Assembly: GCA_013298595.1 (NCBI GenBank)
Contig: JAAFIG010000006.1
Span: 1 to 64,000, forward strand
Direction: 5' to 3'
Source: Deinococcales bacterium
GTDB lineage: Bacteria > Deinococcota > Deinococci > Deinococcales > JAAFIG01
Length of the DNA: 64,000 nucleotides
The notes beneath the pieces were generated by a model. That model was given only the letters and a program-made list of their open reading frames with translations, was not told where the DNA came from and did no database searches. The position numbers and the translations under genes were made by a program. The stretch's first letter is position 1. Each line of letters starts with the position of its first letter. This document shows, one piece after another, positions 1 to 8,521 of the stretch.

Positions 1-177
1 CGAGGACAACATCTTTGCTTACCTCAATTGAATTCGTATTGGTCGGTACGAGCTTGTGTTTGCCGCAAGATTGCAGGGCATAATCTGCGGATTTGGTTGG
101 GGCTATAAACCACTAGCACCCGACGTTTTATACAATTACATAAACAAGCACAACGATACCGTTTTGATCTTGGATCT

Positions 178-510
178 GTGACAGCATTTACTTGTACCAT
201 TGCTCGAAACTTTGCGATCTCACGCTTGCGAGCACGCCGCTCACGCCCAGATTACAACCAAGACTACGACGTTCACGACCCTGTCACTGCCCCACCTGCC
301 AGCCTAGAAGACGACCCGCTCGAGCGTGTATTGGTCAAACGTGCCCTCGCACATCTTAATAACGAAGAACGCCAACTGATGGAAGCCTCATTCTATTCTG
401 GCTACAGCCATCAAGAACTCTGTGAACGTTATAACATGCCACTAGGATCATTGAAATCAAAACTCCGCCGCGCCCTCTTGAAACTTCGTGCTGTGATTGG
501 AACCGCATGA
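178..510 (+). CDS. ECF-type RNA polymerase sigma factor, 5' part frame-broken
   Basis: This sigma-70 family protein directs RNA polymerase to stress promoters. The readable part starts at a GTG inside region 2 (TIARNFAISRLRARR, the -10 recognition helix). It ends with a good region 4 helix-turn-helix (residues about 55-105, YSGYSHQELCERYNMPLGSLKSK without its last residues). The same frame continues upstream to a stop at 106-108 and still reads like region 2 (FIQLHKQAQRY). Restoring one T in the run near 140 would give the usual DVFIQL. Pieces resembling region 2.1-2.2 lie in other frames at 40-100. So the 5' end is either a frameshifted pseudogene or carries sequence errors; the window edge prevents a decision. 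The stop overlaps the anti-sigma start (ATGA), so the two genes are translationally coupled. The family call is firm; the start and integrity are not. Confidence 0.7.
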   Translation: MTAFTCTIARNFAISRLRARRSRPDYNQDYDVHDPVTAPPASLEDDPLERVLVKRALAHLNNEERQLMEASFYSGYSHQELCERYNMPLGSLKSKLRRALLKLRAVIGTA

Positions 511-1223
511 ACCAACCAGATGATCAACTGCTTGATTATGTGCTCGACTTGCTCGAGCCAAATGAACGTATGGCGCTCGAGACTGTATTAGCCACCGACC
601 CAGTTCGTTGTGCAGAAGTACATGCTTTGCGTCAAGCCATGCAACTGCTGGTTGATGACTTACCCAGTGTTGAACCACCAGCCTTGGTATACGCGCAACT
701 CGAGCACAAATTCAAAACCGTCAAACAGACCACCCTGCCTGCTTTAACATCAGCTTTACCAAGACAAACCCGCAAAGCCCCAAGTCTACAACGTCGCCAA
801 TCTCCAGTGCCTCGTTTTATACCTTGGCTGATTTCGGGCTTAGTTGTGATAAGCGCTTTGTTTTTAGGAATTAACACCTATATCGGACGTGAAACCATGC
901 TTTTAACAGCTTATTTGAATGACCCAACAGTACGAAAAATTGATCTGAAAAACGAAGAAGGTCAGCTCACAGGTTTATTATTGTTACGCCAAAATGGTCA
1001 AATGCTGGTTGACATGAACACAGCACCACCCGAAGGTCAAGTTTTCCAAGCCTGGGGCGTAACTGGTCCAGCGAACAAACGCGTTGCCACATCAATTGGA
1101 TTAAGTACTACCAAACAATTTGAAGTTGATATCCGTAAGTACCCGATTATTTGGATCAGTATTGAACCAACTGGAGGCAGTGCTAAACCCACCAAAAAAG
1201 TGGGTCGTAGCAAACTAAGTTAA
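507..1223 (+). CDS. Anti-sigma factor, RskA/anti-sigma-K type
   Basis: Membrane-anchored inhibitor of the preceding ECF sigma factor. The N-terminal about 75 residues form a zinc-finger-like or anti-sigma helical domain (DYVLDLLEPNERMALE resembles the ASD start of RskA proteins) without an obvious HxxxCxxC zinc motif. One membrane helix follows at about residues 108-130 (WLISGLVVISALFLGI). The outer C-terminal domain has the anti-sigma-K signature with GQLTGLLLLRQNGQ and PPEGQVFQAWGV. It starts at an ATG overlapping the sigma stop by 4 bp, the usual sigma/anti-sigma arrangement. The intact partner suggests that the sigma gene is, or recently was, functional. The C-terminus is lysine-rich and unremarkable. 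Confidence 0.8.
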   Translation: MNQPDDQLLDYVLDLLEPNERMALETVLATDPVRCAEVHALRQAMQLLVDDLPSVEPPALVYAQLEHKFKTVKQTTLPALTSALPRQTRKAPSLQRRQSPVPRFIPWLISGLVVISALFLGINTYIGRETMLLTAYLNDPTVRKIDLKNEEGQLTGLLLLRQNGQMLVDMNTAPPEGQVFQAWGVTGPANKRVATSIGLSTTKQFEVDIRKYPIIWISIEPTGGSAKPTKKVGRSKLS

Positions 1224-1276
1224 ACTATCTTAAACCAAATAAATGCCACAAAGGTAGAGTAGAAATTGGCTTTTTG

Positions 1277-2125
1277 TTACTGTTTTTCGTAATTGTAGAA
1301 ACCACGACCACTTTTCTTACCCAATAAGCCTGCTTGTACCATTTTTCGCAACAACGGTGAAGGACGGTATTTGTCATCACCTAAACCATGATGCAGTACT
1401 TCCATAATGGCAAGGCACGTATCTAAACCAATAAAATCTGCCAGCGTTAACGGACCCATTGGATGATTCATGCCAAGTTTCATAATCTGGTCTATGGCTT
1501 CGGGTGTGGCAACACCCTCCATGACACATTGAATTGCTTCATTGAGCATTGGCATCAGGATGCGGTTAGAAACAAACCCAGGAAAATCATTGCATTGAAT
1601 CGCGGTTTTACCCATTTTTGCAGCTGTCTCGAGTATCAGGTTGGTTGTGGCATCCGAAGTTAAATGCCCGCGAATGACTTCGACCAGTGTCATCAGTGGT
1701 ACTGGGTTCATAAAGTGCATTCCAATAAATTGCGCTGGTCTGCCCGAAGCTGTAGCAAGGGCTGTAATTGGAATACTCGAGGTGTTACTGGCAAGTATCC
1801 CTGTGGTTTTAACAATTCGTCCTAGTTCGGTAAATAAAGCTGTTTTAATGCTTTGATCCTCGAGAATAGCTTCAACTACCAAATCACAATCAGCAAATGC
1901 CTCGAGTGAAGTCGTGGTTTGTATTCGGGCTAAGGCAACTGTTTTAGCATCAGCTCCGAGTTTGTCTTTTTCAACAAATTTCTCGAGTGATTTTTCTATA
2001 CCCGCCATGCCACGATCAATAAATCGTTGTTCAACATCGCGTAGCACCACATCAAAGCCTGCTACAGCTGCGACTTGGGCTATACCTGCACCCATTTGAC
2101 CTGCACCAATCACACCAAATTTCAT
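1277..2125 (-). CDS. hbd: 3-hydroxybutyryl-CoA dehydrogenase
   Basis: NAD(P)-dependent oxidation/reduction of 3-hydroxyacyl-CoA, in beta-oxidation or butyrate/phenylacetate-type pathways; cytoplasmic. The protein is 282 residues, the normal length for the short monofunctional family. The Rossmann motif GAGQMG lies at residues 7-12. The catalytic region [11 protein letters not shown] (His near 138) and the C-terminal dimerisation domain ([16 protein letters not shown], then GRGFYNY) are all present. The start ATG lies 6 nt after a TAGACT hexamer (2132-2137, minus strand) with no Shine-Dalgarno, so the mRNA is probably leaderless. The gene is convergent with the anti-sigma gene. Another fatty-acid gene, an enoyl-CoA hydratase, lies 17 kb away and is not in an operon with it. 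Confidence 0.92.
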   Translation of the reverse strand: MKFGVIGAGQMGAGIAQVAAVAGFDVVLRDVEQRFIDRGMAGIEKSLEKFVEKDKLGADAKTVALARIQTTTSLEAFADCDLVVEAILEDQSIKTALFTELGRIVKTTGILASNTSSIPITALATASGRPAQFIGMHFMNPVPLMTLVEVIRGHLTSDATTNLILETAAKMGKTAIQCNDFPGFVSNRILMPMLNEAIQCVMEGVATPEAIDQIMKLGMNHPMGPLTLADFIGLDTCLAIMEVLHHGLGDDKYRPSPLLRKMVQAGLLGKKSGRGFYNYEKQ

Positions 2126-2131
2126 GGCATT

Positions 2132-2137
2132 AGTCTA
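2132..2137 (-). promoter_or_regulatory. -10 box of a leaderless hbd transcript
   Basis: TAGACT on the minus strand ends 6 nt before the hbd ATG. The same geometry (TANNNT, 5-7 nt, start codon) is seen before prmA, lptB, ffh, the Cse60-like gene and the ABC ATPase, which supports the call. No convincing -35 is visible. Confidence 0.5.
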
Positions 2138-2180
2138 GCAAAGAGTGACAATCAAAAGCTGTTGTTCACTGCTCGAGTCA

Positions 2181-2615
2181 TTAGGCTTCTGCTGGGGGTT
2201 TTTGCTCGAGTAAGCGTTCCAGCATTTCAATTAACTGACTAGGGCGGTATGGTTTGGTTAAGAAATTCAGGTTGCGCCGATTTTTACGCCGATCTTGTAA
2301 GCCATGTGGGGTGGTAATTAAAATCGAGTGCACATTTTTGGTGCGTGGATGATGATATAAACGCGAAGCAATTTCAAAGCCATCCATATCGGTCAGCATG
2401 ACATCAATAATAATGGCAAAAGGTGGTTGCTCGAGACTCCAAGCTAGGCTAATACCGCCAACGCCACTGCTGGCATATTCGACTCGGTAGCCTCGCTGCA
2501 TAATTAACGCGCCCAAACTTTCTCGGACACTTGGGTCGTCATCTATCAGTAACACCACGGGGGCTTCTGGTGGTGTCCCTAGGTGCAAAATGGGATTTTG
2601 AATGGTCTGCATCAT
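2181..2615 (-). CDS. Stand-alone response regulator receiver protein
   Basis: CheY-like receiver of 144 residues with no output domain. The acidic pocket is VLLIDDDPS (about 21-29). The phosphoacceptor is in IIIDVMLTDMDGFE (Asp near 70). The conserved Thr/Ser is in SILITT (about 97-102) and the Lys is in FLTKPY (about 118-123). The 18 residues before the domain are extra and have no recognisable function. No histidine kinase is adjacent, so its partner is unknown. The start ATG is preceded by a GAGAGAA purine stretch. It is transcribed on the minus strand between hbd and the peptidase gene, with gaps on both sides, and is probably monocistronic. Confidence 0.88.
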   Translation of the reverse strand: MMQTIQNPILHLGTPPEAPVVLLIDDDPSVRESLGALIMQRGYRVEYASSGVGGISLAWSLEQPPFAIIIDVMLTDMDGFEIASRLYHHPRTKNVHSILITTPHGLQDRRKNRRNLNFLTKPYRPSQLIEMLERLLEQKPPAEA

Positions 2616-2765
2616 GTTCTCTCGAGCTTACACGAGAATAATGAAAGTGTCCGTGCATTTTTCACACGGACACCACAAATGGTTTTTGCATCACAAACTG
2701 TATTTACTTGTCTTTACCTTGGGTAGGACTTTCAATCCAACAGTTTTCTTACATCAAGAAAGTTG

Positions 2766-4052
2766 TCAGGGTAAGTAGCGCAATGGATTAACGGGTGAAC
2801 CATTGACTCGAATCTCAAAATGCAAATGTGGACCTGTACAAATGCCACTGCAACCCTCCCAACCAATCAGTTGCCCACGTTCAACATATTGCCCACCATA
2901 CACTGCCACACGGCTCATATGTCCGTAAATGTTTTGTACACCTGCACCTGTATTGACCCAAACATTCAAACCAAAATACCCGTAACCAGATTCTTGCACC
3001 ACACCACCTTTTGCTGCATAAATGGGAGTGCCATACGGAGCCGCAATATCTAAACCAGTGTGAAAATTGCTGCTACCAATCCAGAAACCGCGCCGTCCAA
3101 AACCACTGGTAATACTGCCACCCATGGGCCAGATATAACCCCCTCGAAAGGTTGGAAACGAATAAGCAGAAGCGGCTCGGCGCACTCGAGACACACTGCT
3201 CCGTTGGGCTGTACGTAATCGCTCGCGGGCTTTGGCACTGGCTCGAGCTGTTGCTCTGGCAGCAGCTCTGGCTTTGATTTGTTGGGCAAGTTCAATTCGG
3301 GCAGCGGCAATGCGTTCTTTGGCAAGTTCAAAACGTGCTTGGGTGCGGATGGCTATTTCGGCATCTCGGCGTTGTTCGAGTCGCTCGAGGGTAGCATCGG
3401 CATTGACATTTGGGAGTACAAGGTAATCACCTGGTTGTAATGATCGTAAGTCTCGTAAATTGTTCGCACGTATTAAATCGTCTATTTCGACATCATGATT
3501 GGCTGCAATATCCATGACATCTTGTCCTTCTTTAAAGACAATGTAGGCTCCGGCTGTGTCACCTGGAATCATCAGTTTTTCACCAAGGCGAATTTGATCT
3601 AAACTGCGAAGTGCAGGGTTAGCGTTGACCAAATCGATTTGTGTAAAATCGTAACGATTTTGAATAGAAGATAAGGATTCTCCACGTTCGACTGTGTGCC
3701 AGAATGCCCCTGGTGGCAACCGCGCAGCCCGTACAGGCTCGAGGTCAGCTTGGTTGAGTGGTACTTTTAAGGTTTCACCTGGTCGAATGGTGTTGCGGGT
3801 GATTCCTGTAGCAATTTTGATCTCTCGAGCTGTGATGCCAAAGCGATTGGCAATACTGCCGATACTATCGCCTGAGCGGACTCGTAAAAAAACCACAATG
3901 CTTTTGGCAGTAGGTTGGCTTGGTTGTAAACGCACCGTAGTTGGTGGTGCATCTAAGCGGATAAGCTCGAGTGATGAGGCATTGAGTGCATTAGCGGTGG
4001 TTGCCGCCAGTGCCATACCGATCAGTCCAGCAAAAAAGTTAAGGAGTTTCAC
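2766..4052 (-). CDS. Secreted LysM-domain M23 metallopeptidase
   Basis: Peptidoglycan-binding and probably peptidoglycan-cleaving envelope enzyme. A GTG at 4052 (MKLLNFFAGLIGMALAA..., a clean signal peptide, preceded by AAGGTG) fits better than the TTG 27 nt upstream. Three LysM repeats follow, ending at about residues 85, 145 and 200 (VRSGDSIGSIANRFG, VERGESLSSIQNRYD, VFKEGQDVMDIAANHD). Next comes an alanine/arginine-rich coiled-coil-like stretch (about 205-270), then the M23/LytM domain. Its metal ligands are present: HTGLD (His and Asp) and HLHFE. Function could be a hydrolase or a regulatory EnvC/NlpD-like factor, but the intact ligands favour activity. Confidence 0.88.
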   Translation of the reverse strand: MKLLNFFAGLIGMALAATTANALNASSLELIRLDAPPTTVRLQPSQPTAKSIVVFLRVRSGDSIGSIANRFGITAREIKIATGITRNTIRPGETLKVPLNQADLEPVRAARLPPGAFWHTVERGESLSSIQNRYDFTQIDLVNANPALRSLDQIRLGEKLMIPGDTAGAYIVFKEGQDVMDIAANHDVEIDDLIRANNLRDLRSLQPGDYLVLPNVNADATLERLEQRRDAEIAIRTQARFELAKERIAAARIELAQQIKARAAARATARASAKARERLRTAQRSSVSRVRRAASAYSFPTFRGGYIWPMGGSITSGFGRRGFWIGSSNFHTGLDIAAPYGTPIYAAKGGVVQESGYGYFGLNVWVNTGAGVQNIYGHMSRVAVYGGQYVERGQLIGWEGCSGICTGPHLHFEIRVNGSPVNPLRYLP

Positions 4053-4179
4053 AACACCTTGGAGTGTACACCTGACCAAAGGGTTAGGGAAAGAGGTTTG
4101 TGAAACTTAGTGCAAAGCCTGAGAAAAAGCAGAAATGCAACACCAGATTGCATTTCTGCTACTACAGATAGCCAAGAAC

Positions 4180-4809
4180 TTAACTACCAATATACTTTTC
4201 CCAGACAGGGTCAACTTTAGGGGCTTGTCCATACGCTGTACTGAAAACGAACTTAGGCGCAAATGGTTCACGAATCAACTTCATCTTAGCTTCGTAAGGA
4301 GTACGATCACGCTTCTTACTATTGCACTCACGGCAAGCCGTAACGATATTCTCCCAAGAATTACGACCACCTCTCGAGCGCGGTGTCACGTGGTCAAGTG
4401 TTAAATCGCCACCAACTTTGCCGCAGAACTGACAAACATGGTTATCCCGACGGAACACATTGCGACGATTAAACGCAATATGAAAACGTGGTGGGCGCTT
4501 GACGTACTTCACAAGACGAATCACACTTGGCACAGGAATTTGCGTACTCGGCGAATGCAAAAACGCATCTGTTTTATCCTCAATCCGAATTGCAATATCA
4601 GACATCAACAACGTAATAGCCCGCTTAATACTGCAAACATGCAATGGCTCGTAAGAAGCATTTAAGACAAGCACCGTCGGCGCATTGAGATTCATCCCTC
4701 GAGTACGTGACGGTGCATCTGAATCTTCAGAGACATCGGGCTGTACTGAATCTGGTTCTTGCTCCTCGAATAACTCCTCGAAGGTGTGCTGACGCTTTAA
4801 CTTCGGCAT
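4180..4809 (-). CDS. HNH endonuclease family protein
   Basis: Protein of 209 residues with a C-terminal HNH nuclease domain: two zinc-knuckle pairs CQFCG and CRECN flank LTLDHVTPRSRGG (first His) and NSWENIVTACRECNSKK. The middle region (TVLVLNASYEPLHVCSIKRA, about 40-60, and VKYVKRPPRF) is the conserved N-terminal part of the chromosomal HNH family found in cyanobacteria, actinobacteria and Deinococcus. These are not homing endonucleases; their role is unknown, possibly in DNA repair. The chosen ATG at 4809 has GGAG upstream; a TTG 21 nt further upstream is less likely. No restriction or phage partner is adjacent. The gene is divergent from the Ter cluster. Confidence 0.85.
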   Translation of the reverse strand: MPKLKRQHTFEELFEEQEPDSVQPDVSEDSDAPSRTRGMNLNAPTVLVLNASYEPLHVCSIKRAITLLMSDIAIRIEDKTDAFLHSPSTQIPVPSVIRLVKYVKRPPRFHIAFNRRNVFRRDNHVCQFCGKVGGDLTLDHVTPRSRGGRNSWENIVTACRECNSKKRDRTPYEAKMKLIREPFAPKFVFSTAYGQAPKVDPVWEKYIGS

Positions 4810-5119
4810 GATCCTACTCCACTCTGACAATAGATTCTCGAGCGGAGACGACCAAAAAGCTCGAGTGACCTTATTCTACTCGAGACTCGGGTCTAAATTC
4901 ATGCGCTGATTGGCGGAGGGTAAGGCTGAGTCGTTTGGCTAAGTGGTACATCGTTTTTTATTTTTTCGTGACTGACAAATGTTTATTTACATATTGCCTA
5001 AAAAACCGAACCTTATGTCAGAATGGTCTTCTGGTTGTGGAACGAATAAGCGTTTTAACTCGTATTACCAAACCAGTGGCTGTGCAGAAACTCATAGCCT
5101 AAATATTTTGGAGGTTCAT
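4810..5119. other. Divergent intergenic region upstream of the Ter cluster
   Basis: About 310 bp between the HNH gene and the first TerD gene. It must carry the Ter cluster promoter. A CTGACA hexamer at 4972-4977 is a weak -35 candidate, but no good -10 at the right distance is evident. The first TerD gene has a strong GGAGG at 5110-5114. An open frame runs through the TerD frame from 4979, but it lacks family similarity and is read here as leader. Confidence 0.4.
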
Positions 5120-5695
5120 ATGGCAGTGGTATTAACAAAAGGTGGAAATGTCAATTTAAGCAAAGAAGCCCCTGGTTTAACCAAGATCAGACTAGGACTC
5201 GGCTGGGATGTTCGTAAAACCGATGGTGCTGGCTTTGATTTAGATGCACTGGCTTTTATGGTCAACGCCAGTGGCAAAGTTCGTACTGATGCCGATTTTA
5301 TTTTCTTTAACAACAAATCCTCGGCAGATGGCACTGTGCAACACACAGGCGATAACCGCTCTGGGGAAGGTGAAGGCGACGACGAAGGCATTGTTATAGA
5401 CTTAGCCAACTTACCTGTTGATGTCGAAAAAGTTATTGCTGCTGTGGTAATTTTTGATGGCGAAACCAAAGGGCAAACTTTTGGTCAAGTCGAAAAAGCG
5501 TATATTCGTGTACTCAACGAAAACGGTGGCACAGAAATCTCGAGATTCGATTTATCCGAAGATGGTTCAACTGTCACAGCCATGATTTTCGGCGAAATTT
5601 ACCGCAACAATGGCGAATGGAAATTCAAAGCCATTGGACAAGGTTTCAATGAAGGTTTCAAAGCTTTGGTTGCCTCGTATGGAGTCAATGTTTAA
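5120..5695 (+). CDS. terD: TerD family calcium-binding stress protein
   Basis: Cytoplasmic TerD-domain protein of 191 residues, first gene of the Ter cluster. Family features: MAVVLTKGGNVNLSK start, GLGWDVR, GFDLDALAF, the HTGDNRSGEGEGDDE acidic calcium-binding loop (about 78-92), GQTFGQVEKAYIRV, and the FGEIYRNNGEWKFKAIGQGF C-terminal signature. TerD proteins bind calcium and are thought to act as sensors or scaffolds of a membrane-linked stress complex with TerC and TerB. The ATG has GGAGG 5 nt upstream. The longer in-frame reading from 4979 adds 47 residues found in no TerD protein known to me. It may be TerD or TerE; the two are not separable here. Confidence 0.93.
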   Translation: MAVVLTKGGNVNLSKEAPGLTKIRLGLGWDVRKTDGAGFDLDALAFMVNASGKVRTDADFIFFNNKSSADGTVQHTGDNRSGEGEGDDEGIVIDLANLPVDVEKVIAAVVIFDGETKGQTFGQVEKAYIRVLNENGGTEISRFDLSEDGSTVTAMIFGEIYRNNGEWKFKAIGQGFNEGFKALVASYGVNV

Positions 5696-5728
5696 AGGCT
5701 AAAAAATTTCAGGCTAAACACTATTTTG

Positions 5729-5746
5729 GGCGCGGCATGCCGCGCC
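5729..5746. repeat. Short perfect palindrome (small-repeat family)
   Basis: An 18-bp perfect palindrome with GGCATGCC at its centre and GCGC arms lies between the first two TerD genes. It resembles other short palindromes in the window (37994, 58693, 61781, 61841). It has no T-tract, so it is unlikely to be a terminator. It could modulate mRNA stability inside the operon. Confidence 0.5.
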
Positions 5747-5771
5747 TGAATACTCGAGTCAGGGGGTACTT

Positions 5772-6353
5772 ATGGCAATTTCTTTAAGTAAAGGGCAAGC
5801 AATTAGTTTAGAAAAAAGCACAGGACGTTCCTTAACCAGAGTGCGAATGGGATTGGGTTGGGATGTTGCCAAGCCAAAGGGTTTATTCGCAGCCTTTTCG
5901 GGCGGGAATAACAGCATTGACTTAGATGCTTCTTGTTTGATGTACACCGCTACTGGCGAATCTGTGGACACCATTTTTTTTGGGCAACTGCGCTCTAAAG
6001 ATGGTTCGGTACAACACATGGGCGATAATTTAACGGGCGCTGGCGATGGTGACGACGAAGTTATCAGTGTGGATTTAACCAAAGTGCCAGCCCAAGTAGC
6101 CCATTTGGTATTTACTGTTTCTTCGTATCGAGGACAAACATTTGACAAGGTTGCCAATGCTTTTTGTCGGCTTGTAGACGATACCAAAAAAGAAATTGCT
6201 CGTTTTGATTTATCGGCTCAAGGCAGCCATACAGGGCAAATCATGGTCAAACTAAGTCGCCAAGGTACAGATTGGCAATTACATGCCATTGGACACAACA
6301 CCCGTTCCACCACTGCTGTAGATTTGGTCAATGCAGCTCGTGGTTTGCTCTAA
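5772..6353 (+). CDS. TerD family protein, TerZ/YceC-like
   Basis: TerD-domain protein of 193 residues and divergent sequence. It begins MAISLSKGQAISLEK and has GLGWDVAKPKG, an insertion (LFAAFSGGNNS, about 38-48), then IDLDASCLMY and the acidic loop GDNLTGAGDGDDE. The QTFDKVANAFCRLVD and WQLHAIGHNTR segments place it with TerZ-like members rather than classical TerD. The loop residues for calcium are retained. It lies 76 bp after the first terD, the gap being occupied by a palindrome, and 9 bp before the ATP-grasp gene, so it is part of the operon. Confidence 0.88.
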   Translation: MAISLSKGQAISLEKSTGRSLTRVRMGLGWDVAKPKGLFAAFSGGNNSIDLDASCLMYTATGESVDTIFFGQLRSKDGSVQHMGDNLTGAGDGDDEVISVDLTKVPAQVAHLVFTVSSYRGQTFDKVANAFCRLVDDTKKEIARFDLSAQGSHTGQIMVKLSRQGTDWQLHAIGHNTRSTTAVDLVNAARGLL

Positions 6354-6362
6354 AGGAATTGC

Positions 6363-7394
6363 GTGTCAGAAATTAAATCCAAGCCATCTGTGTGGTTTAA
6401 CAAAAATTTTTCCCCAACCATTCATTCCTTAAAAGCCCTTGTTCCTCATGCCACGGTATACGCTTCGCATACCTCGACAGATAGCCCCATGTTGTACGGA
6501 GATTGGCAGCATTTCCTCGAGCCTGCTGGTCTGGTTGGTGAAGCTTACCTCGAGTACGTCTTGGATATTTGTGCCAGTAAAAAGATTGATTTATTTGTGC
6601 CAAGTAAAGAAGCCACACTTTTTGAAAAACATCAGCAACGTTTTACTAATACAAAAGTTTTACAAGTTGCAGACAAGGCAACATTAACCCATCTCGAAGA
6701 TAAATCCGCGTTTTCTCGAGATTTCCCAACCCACATTGCTCGTGTCGCTAAGACCCTCACCGTGCATTCTTGGGCTGAACTCGAGGTTGCTGCCAAGCAA
6801 TTACAAGCAGATGGGCATTTGGTTTGTATTAAACCAGCCATTGGTATTTATGGGTACGGGTTTCGTTTATTAACCAAGCAAGAAGATATAACAGACTTTC
6901 TAAAAGGTGATACACACCGCATGTCTTATGTCCAAGCCGAACATGTGTTCGCAAATGCCAAAAAATTCCCACCAATGCTGGTCATGGAGTTCTTAGCTGG
7001 CGCAGAATATAGCATTGATTGTTTAGCCCATAAAGGGCAATTGGTTGGCGCTGTGATTCGCAAAAAAGTGGGGGGTTTAGGCAATGTCCAAGTGGTTTGT
7101 GGTTCGCTTGCCATGCCCGAATTACATCGGATTGCTACTGAATTAACCAAACATTACGCACTCAATGGCATTTTTAATATTCAATGCAAAGAAGATAAAA
7201 CCGGTTTGCCTTGTGTCCTCGAGATTAATGCTCGTCCTTCAGGTGGTTTACGTTTTTCGATGATGACAGGTTTTTCCTTCGCCGAACAAATGCTTAAACT
7301 CGAGCTTGGTCTTGTACAACCCGATCAAGTTGTACCACCAGCCACCACTGAATTACGTGTTACCGAAATGAAAGAAGCGCTTTTACTACGTTAA
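6363..7394 (+). CDS. ATP-grasp enzyme of the Ter biosynthetic module
   Basis: ATP-dependent ligase of 343 residues. The ATP-grasp core runs from about residue 105 (DKATLTHLEDKSAFSRDF) through VCIKPAIGIYGYGF (nucleotide-binding lysine and glycine loop), the VMEFLAGAEYSID hinge and the metal-binding end VLEINARPSGG. In published analyses of Ter operons (Anantharaman, Iyer and Aravind 2012) this family belongs to a module predicted to make a nucleoside-like metabolite, together with the phosphoribosyltransferases, HAD and CitE-like genes that follow here. The substrate is unknown. The start is GTG at 6363 with AAGGA 5 nt upstream; the longer Met frames are absent. Confidence 0.85.
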   Translation: MSEIKSKPSVWFNKNFSPTIHSLKALVPHATVYASHTSTDSPMLYGDWQHFLEPAGLVGEAYLEYVLDICASKKIDLFVPSKEATLFEKHQQRFTNTKVLQVADKATLTHLEDKSAFSRDFPTHIARVAKTLTVHSWAELEVAAKQLQADGHLVCIKPAIGIYGYGFRLLTKQEDITDFLKGDTHRMSYVQAEHVFANAKKFPPMLVMEFLAGAEYSIDCLAHKGQLVGAVIRKKVGGLGNVQVVCGSLAMPELHRIATELTKHYALNGIFNIQCKEDKTGLPCVLEINARPSGGLRFSMMTGFSFAEQMLKLELGLVQPDQVVPPATTELRVTEMKEALLLR

Positions 7395-7402
7395 AGGATA
7401 CT

Positions 7403-8521
7403 ATGAACTTGCTGCATTTACCTTCTGGGGTACTAACAATTCATACCAATCAGAACTTATTATTAAATAAGTTACTGCATGTTGGTTTGCGACAAAATCC
7501 TAAACGCGGATTTTTATTGATTAGCAAAATCCTAGGTAAACACTTGCCTGTACGTCCATTGCAAATGCTCGAGTCGTATCGGCAATTGGCTGCACAAATT
7601 CCAGCGTCTGATATGGTCACCACTTTTATTGGTATGGCAGAAACAGCAACTGCACTTGGTCAGGGTATTTTTGAAGCATATGCCAAACACAACCCCAGTG
7701 GTTCGCTGCGGTATATCAGTAGTACCCGTTATCCGCTGGATTTTCCGACATTCACCTTTGAGGAAACCCATTCACATGCACCAAGCCATTACATCCATGT
7801 CACACTGCAAAACCAAGCCTATTTTGCTAATACCAAGCGCCTTGTTTTAATTGATGATGAAATTTCCACAGGACAAACCTTACTGCGTTTAGCCAAAGCC
7901 TTTTTGGGGTTAGCCCCAAAGCTCGAGGAAATTTACTTGCTTTCTTTGACCGATTTTCTTGGTGAAAAACGCGATGCTTTACTATCAGCATTTCCTGTAA
8001 AAACATATTCTTTGGCATTATTACAAGCTGGATTAAACTTTGAGGCAGAAGCCACTTGGGAGGTAAACTTACCACAAAGCCAAGCACCACTACCTCACAA
8101 TGCACCCCATTCTGCTGCTCGAGTTGGTTGTGAACCACAGGGCTTTGCCCCTAGTCATATTCAAACCTTAGCCAGGCAAATTGCAGCCCGAGAAAAACAA
8201 GTGCAAGTACTTGGCACTGGCGAATTTCAATTTGAACCTTTTTTACTGGCATTAGCCCTCGAGAAACTGGGTCTGGATGTGCATTTTCGCGCCACCACAC
8301 GCTCACCAATTCTCGAGTTTGGTGTGATTACCGAGCGACTCGAGTTTGCAGATAATTATGGGCAAGGTTTACCAAATTATTTGTATAACTGTTCTGCTAT
8401 GGCTGATATTCCAATCATTGCTTGTGCCGAAACTGCAATGACAAATTATTTACCTGCTGGTATTGGTGCTGTGGCTTATGTTGATTTTACAAAGTTACCT
8501 CCTTTTGGGGGAATAGCATGA
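7403..8521 (+). CDS. Phosphoribosyltransferase with C-terminal TRSP domain
   Basis: Protein of 372 residues in the Ter biosynthetic module. The N-terminal 220 residues form a phosphoribosyltransferase domain with the PRPP-binding loop LVLIDDEISTGQT (about 149-161). The C-terminal 120 residues are the TRSP domain, named for its motif and seen here as RATTRSPILEFG (about 297-308). It is preceded by VLGTGEFQFEPFLLA. It presumably adds or removes a phosphoribosyl group on the unknown Ter-linked metabolite. The ATG is 9 bp after the ATP-grasp gene; the stop overlaps the HAD start (ATGA). Family assignment is secure; the reaction is unknown. Confidence 0.85.
   Translation: MNLLHLPSGVLTIHTNQNLLLNKLLHVGLRQNPKRGFLLISKILGKHLPVRPLQMLESYRQLAAQIPASDMVTTFIGMAETATALGQGIFEAYAKHNPSGSLRYISSTRYPLDFPTFTFEETHSHAPSHYIHVTLQNQAYFANTKRLVLIDDEISTGQTLLRLAKAFLGLAPKLEEIYLLSLTDFLGEKRDALLSAFPVKTYSLALLQAGLNFEAEATWEVNLPQSQAPLPHNAPHSAARVGCEPQGFAPSHIQTLARQIAAREKQVQVLGTGEFQFEPFLLALALEKLGLDVHFRATTRSPILEFGVITERLEFADNYGQGLPNYLYNCSAMADIPIIACAETAMTNYLPAGIGAVAYVDFTKLPPFGGIA

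Noticed and set aside
4180-4809. Homing endonuclease or restriction enzyme
   Set aside because: The conserved N-terminal region and the lack of an intron, intein or methyltransferase fit the chromosomal HNH family instead.
4979-5119. N-terminal extension of the first TerD protein
   Set aside because: TerD proteins start at MAVxLxKGG, and a strong GGAGG precedes that ATG.
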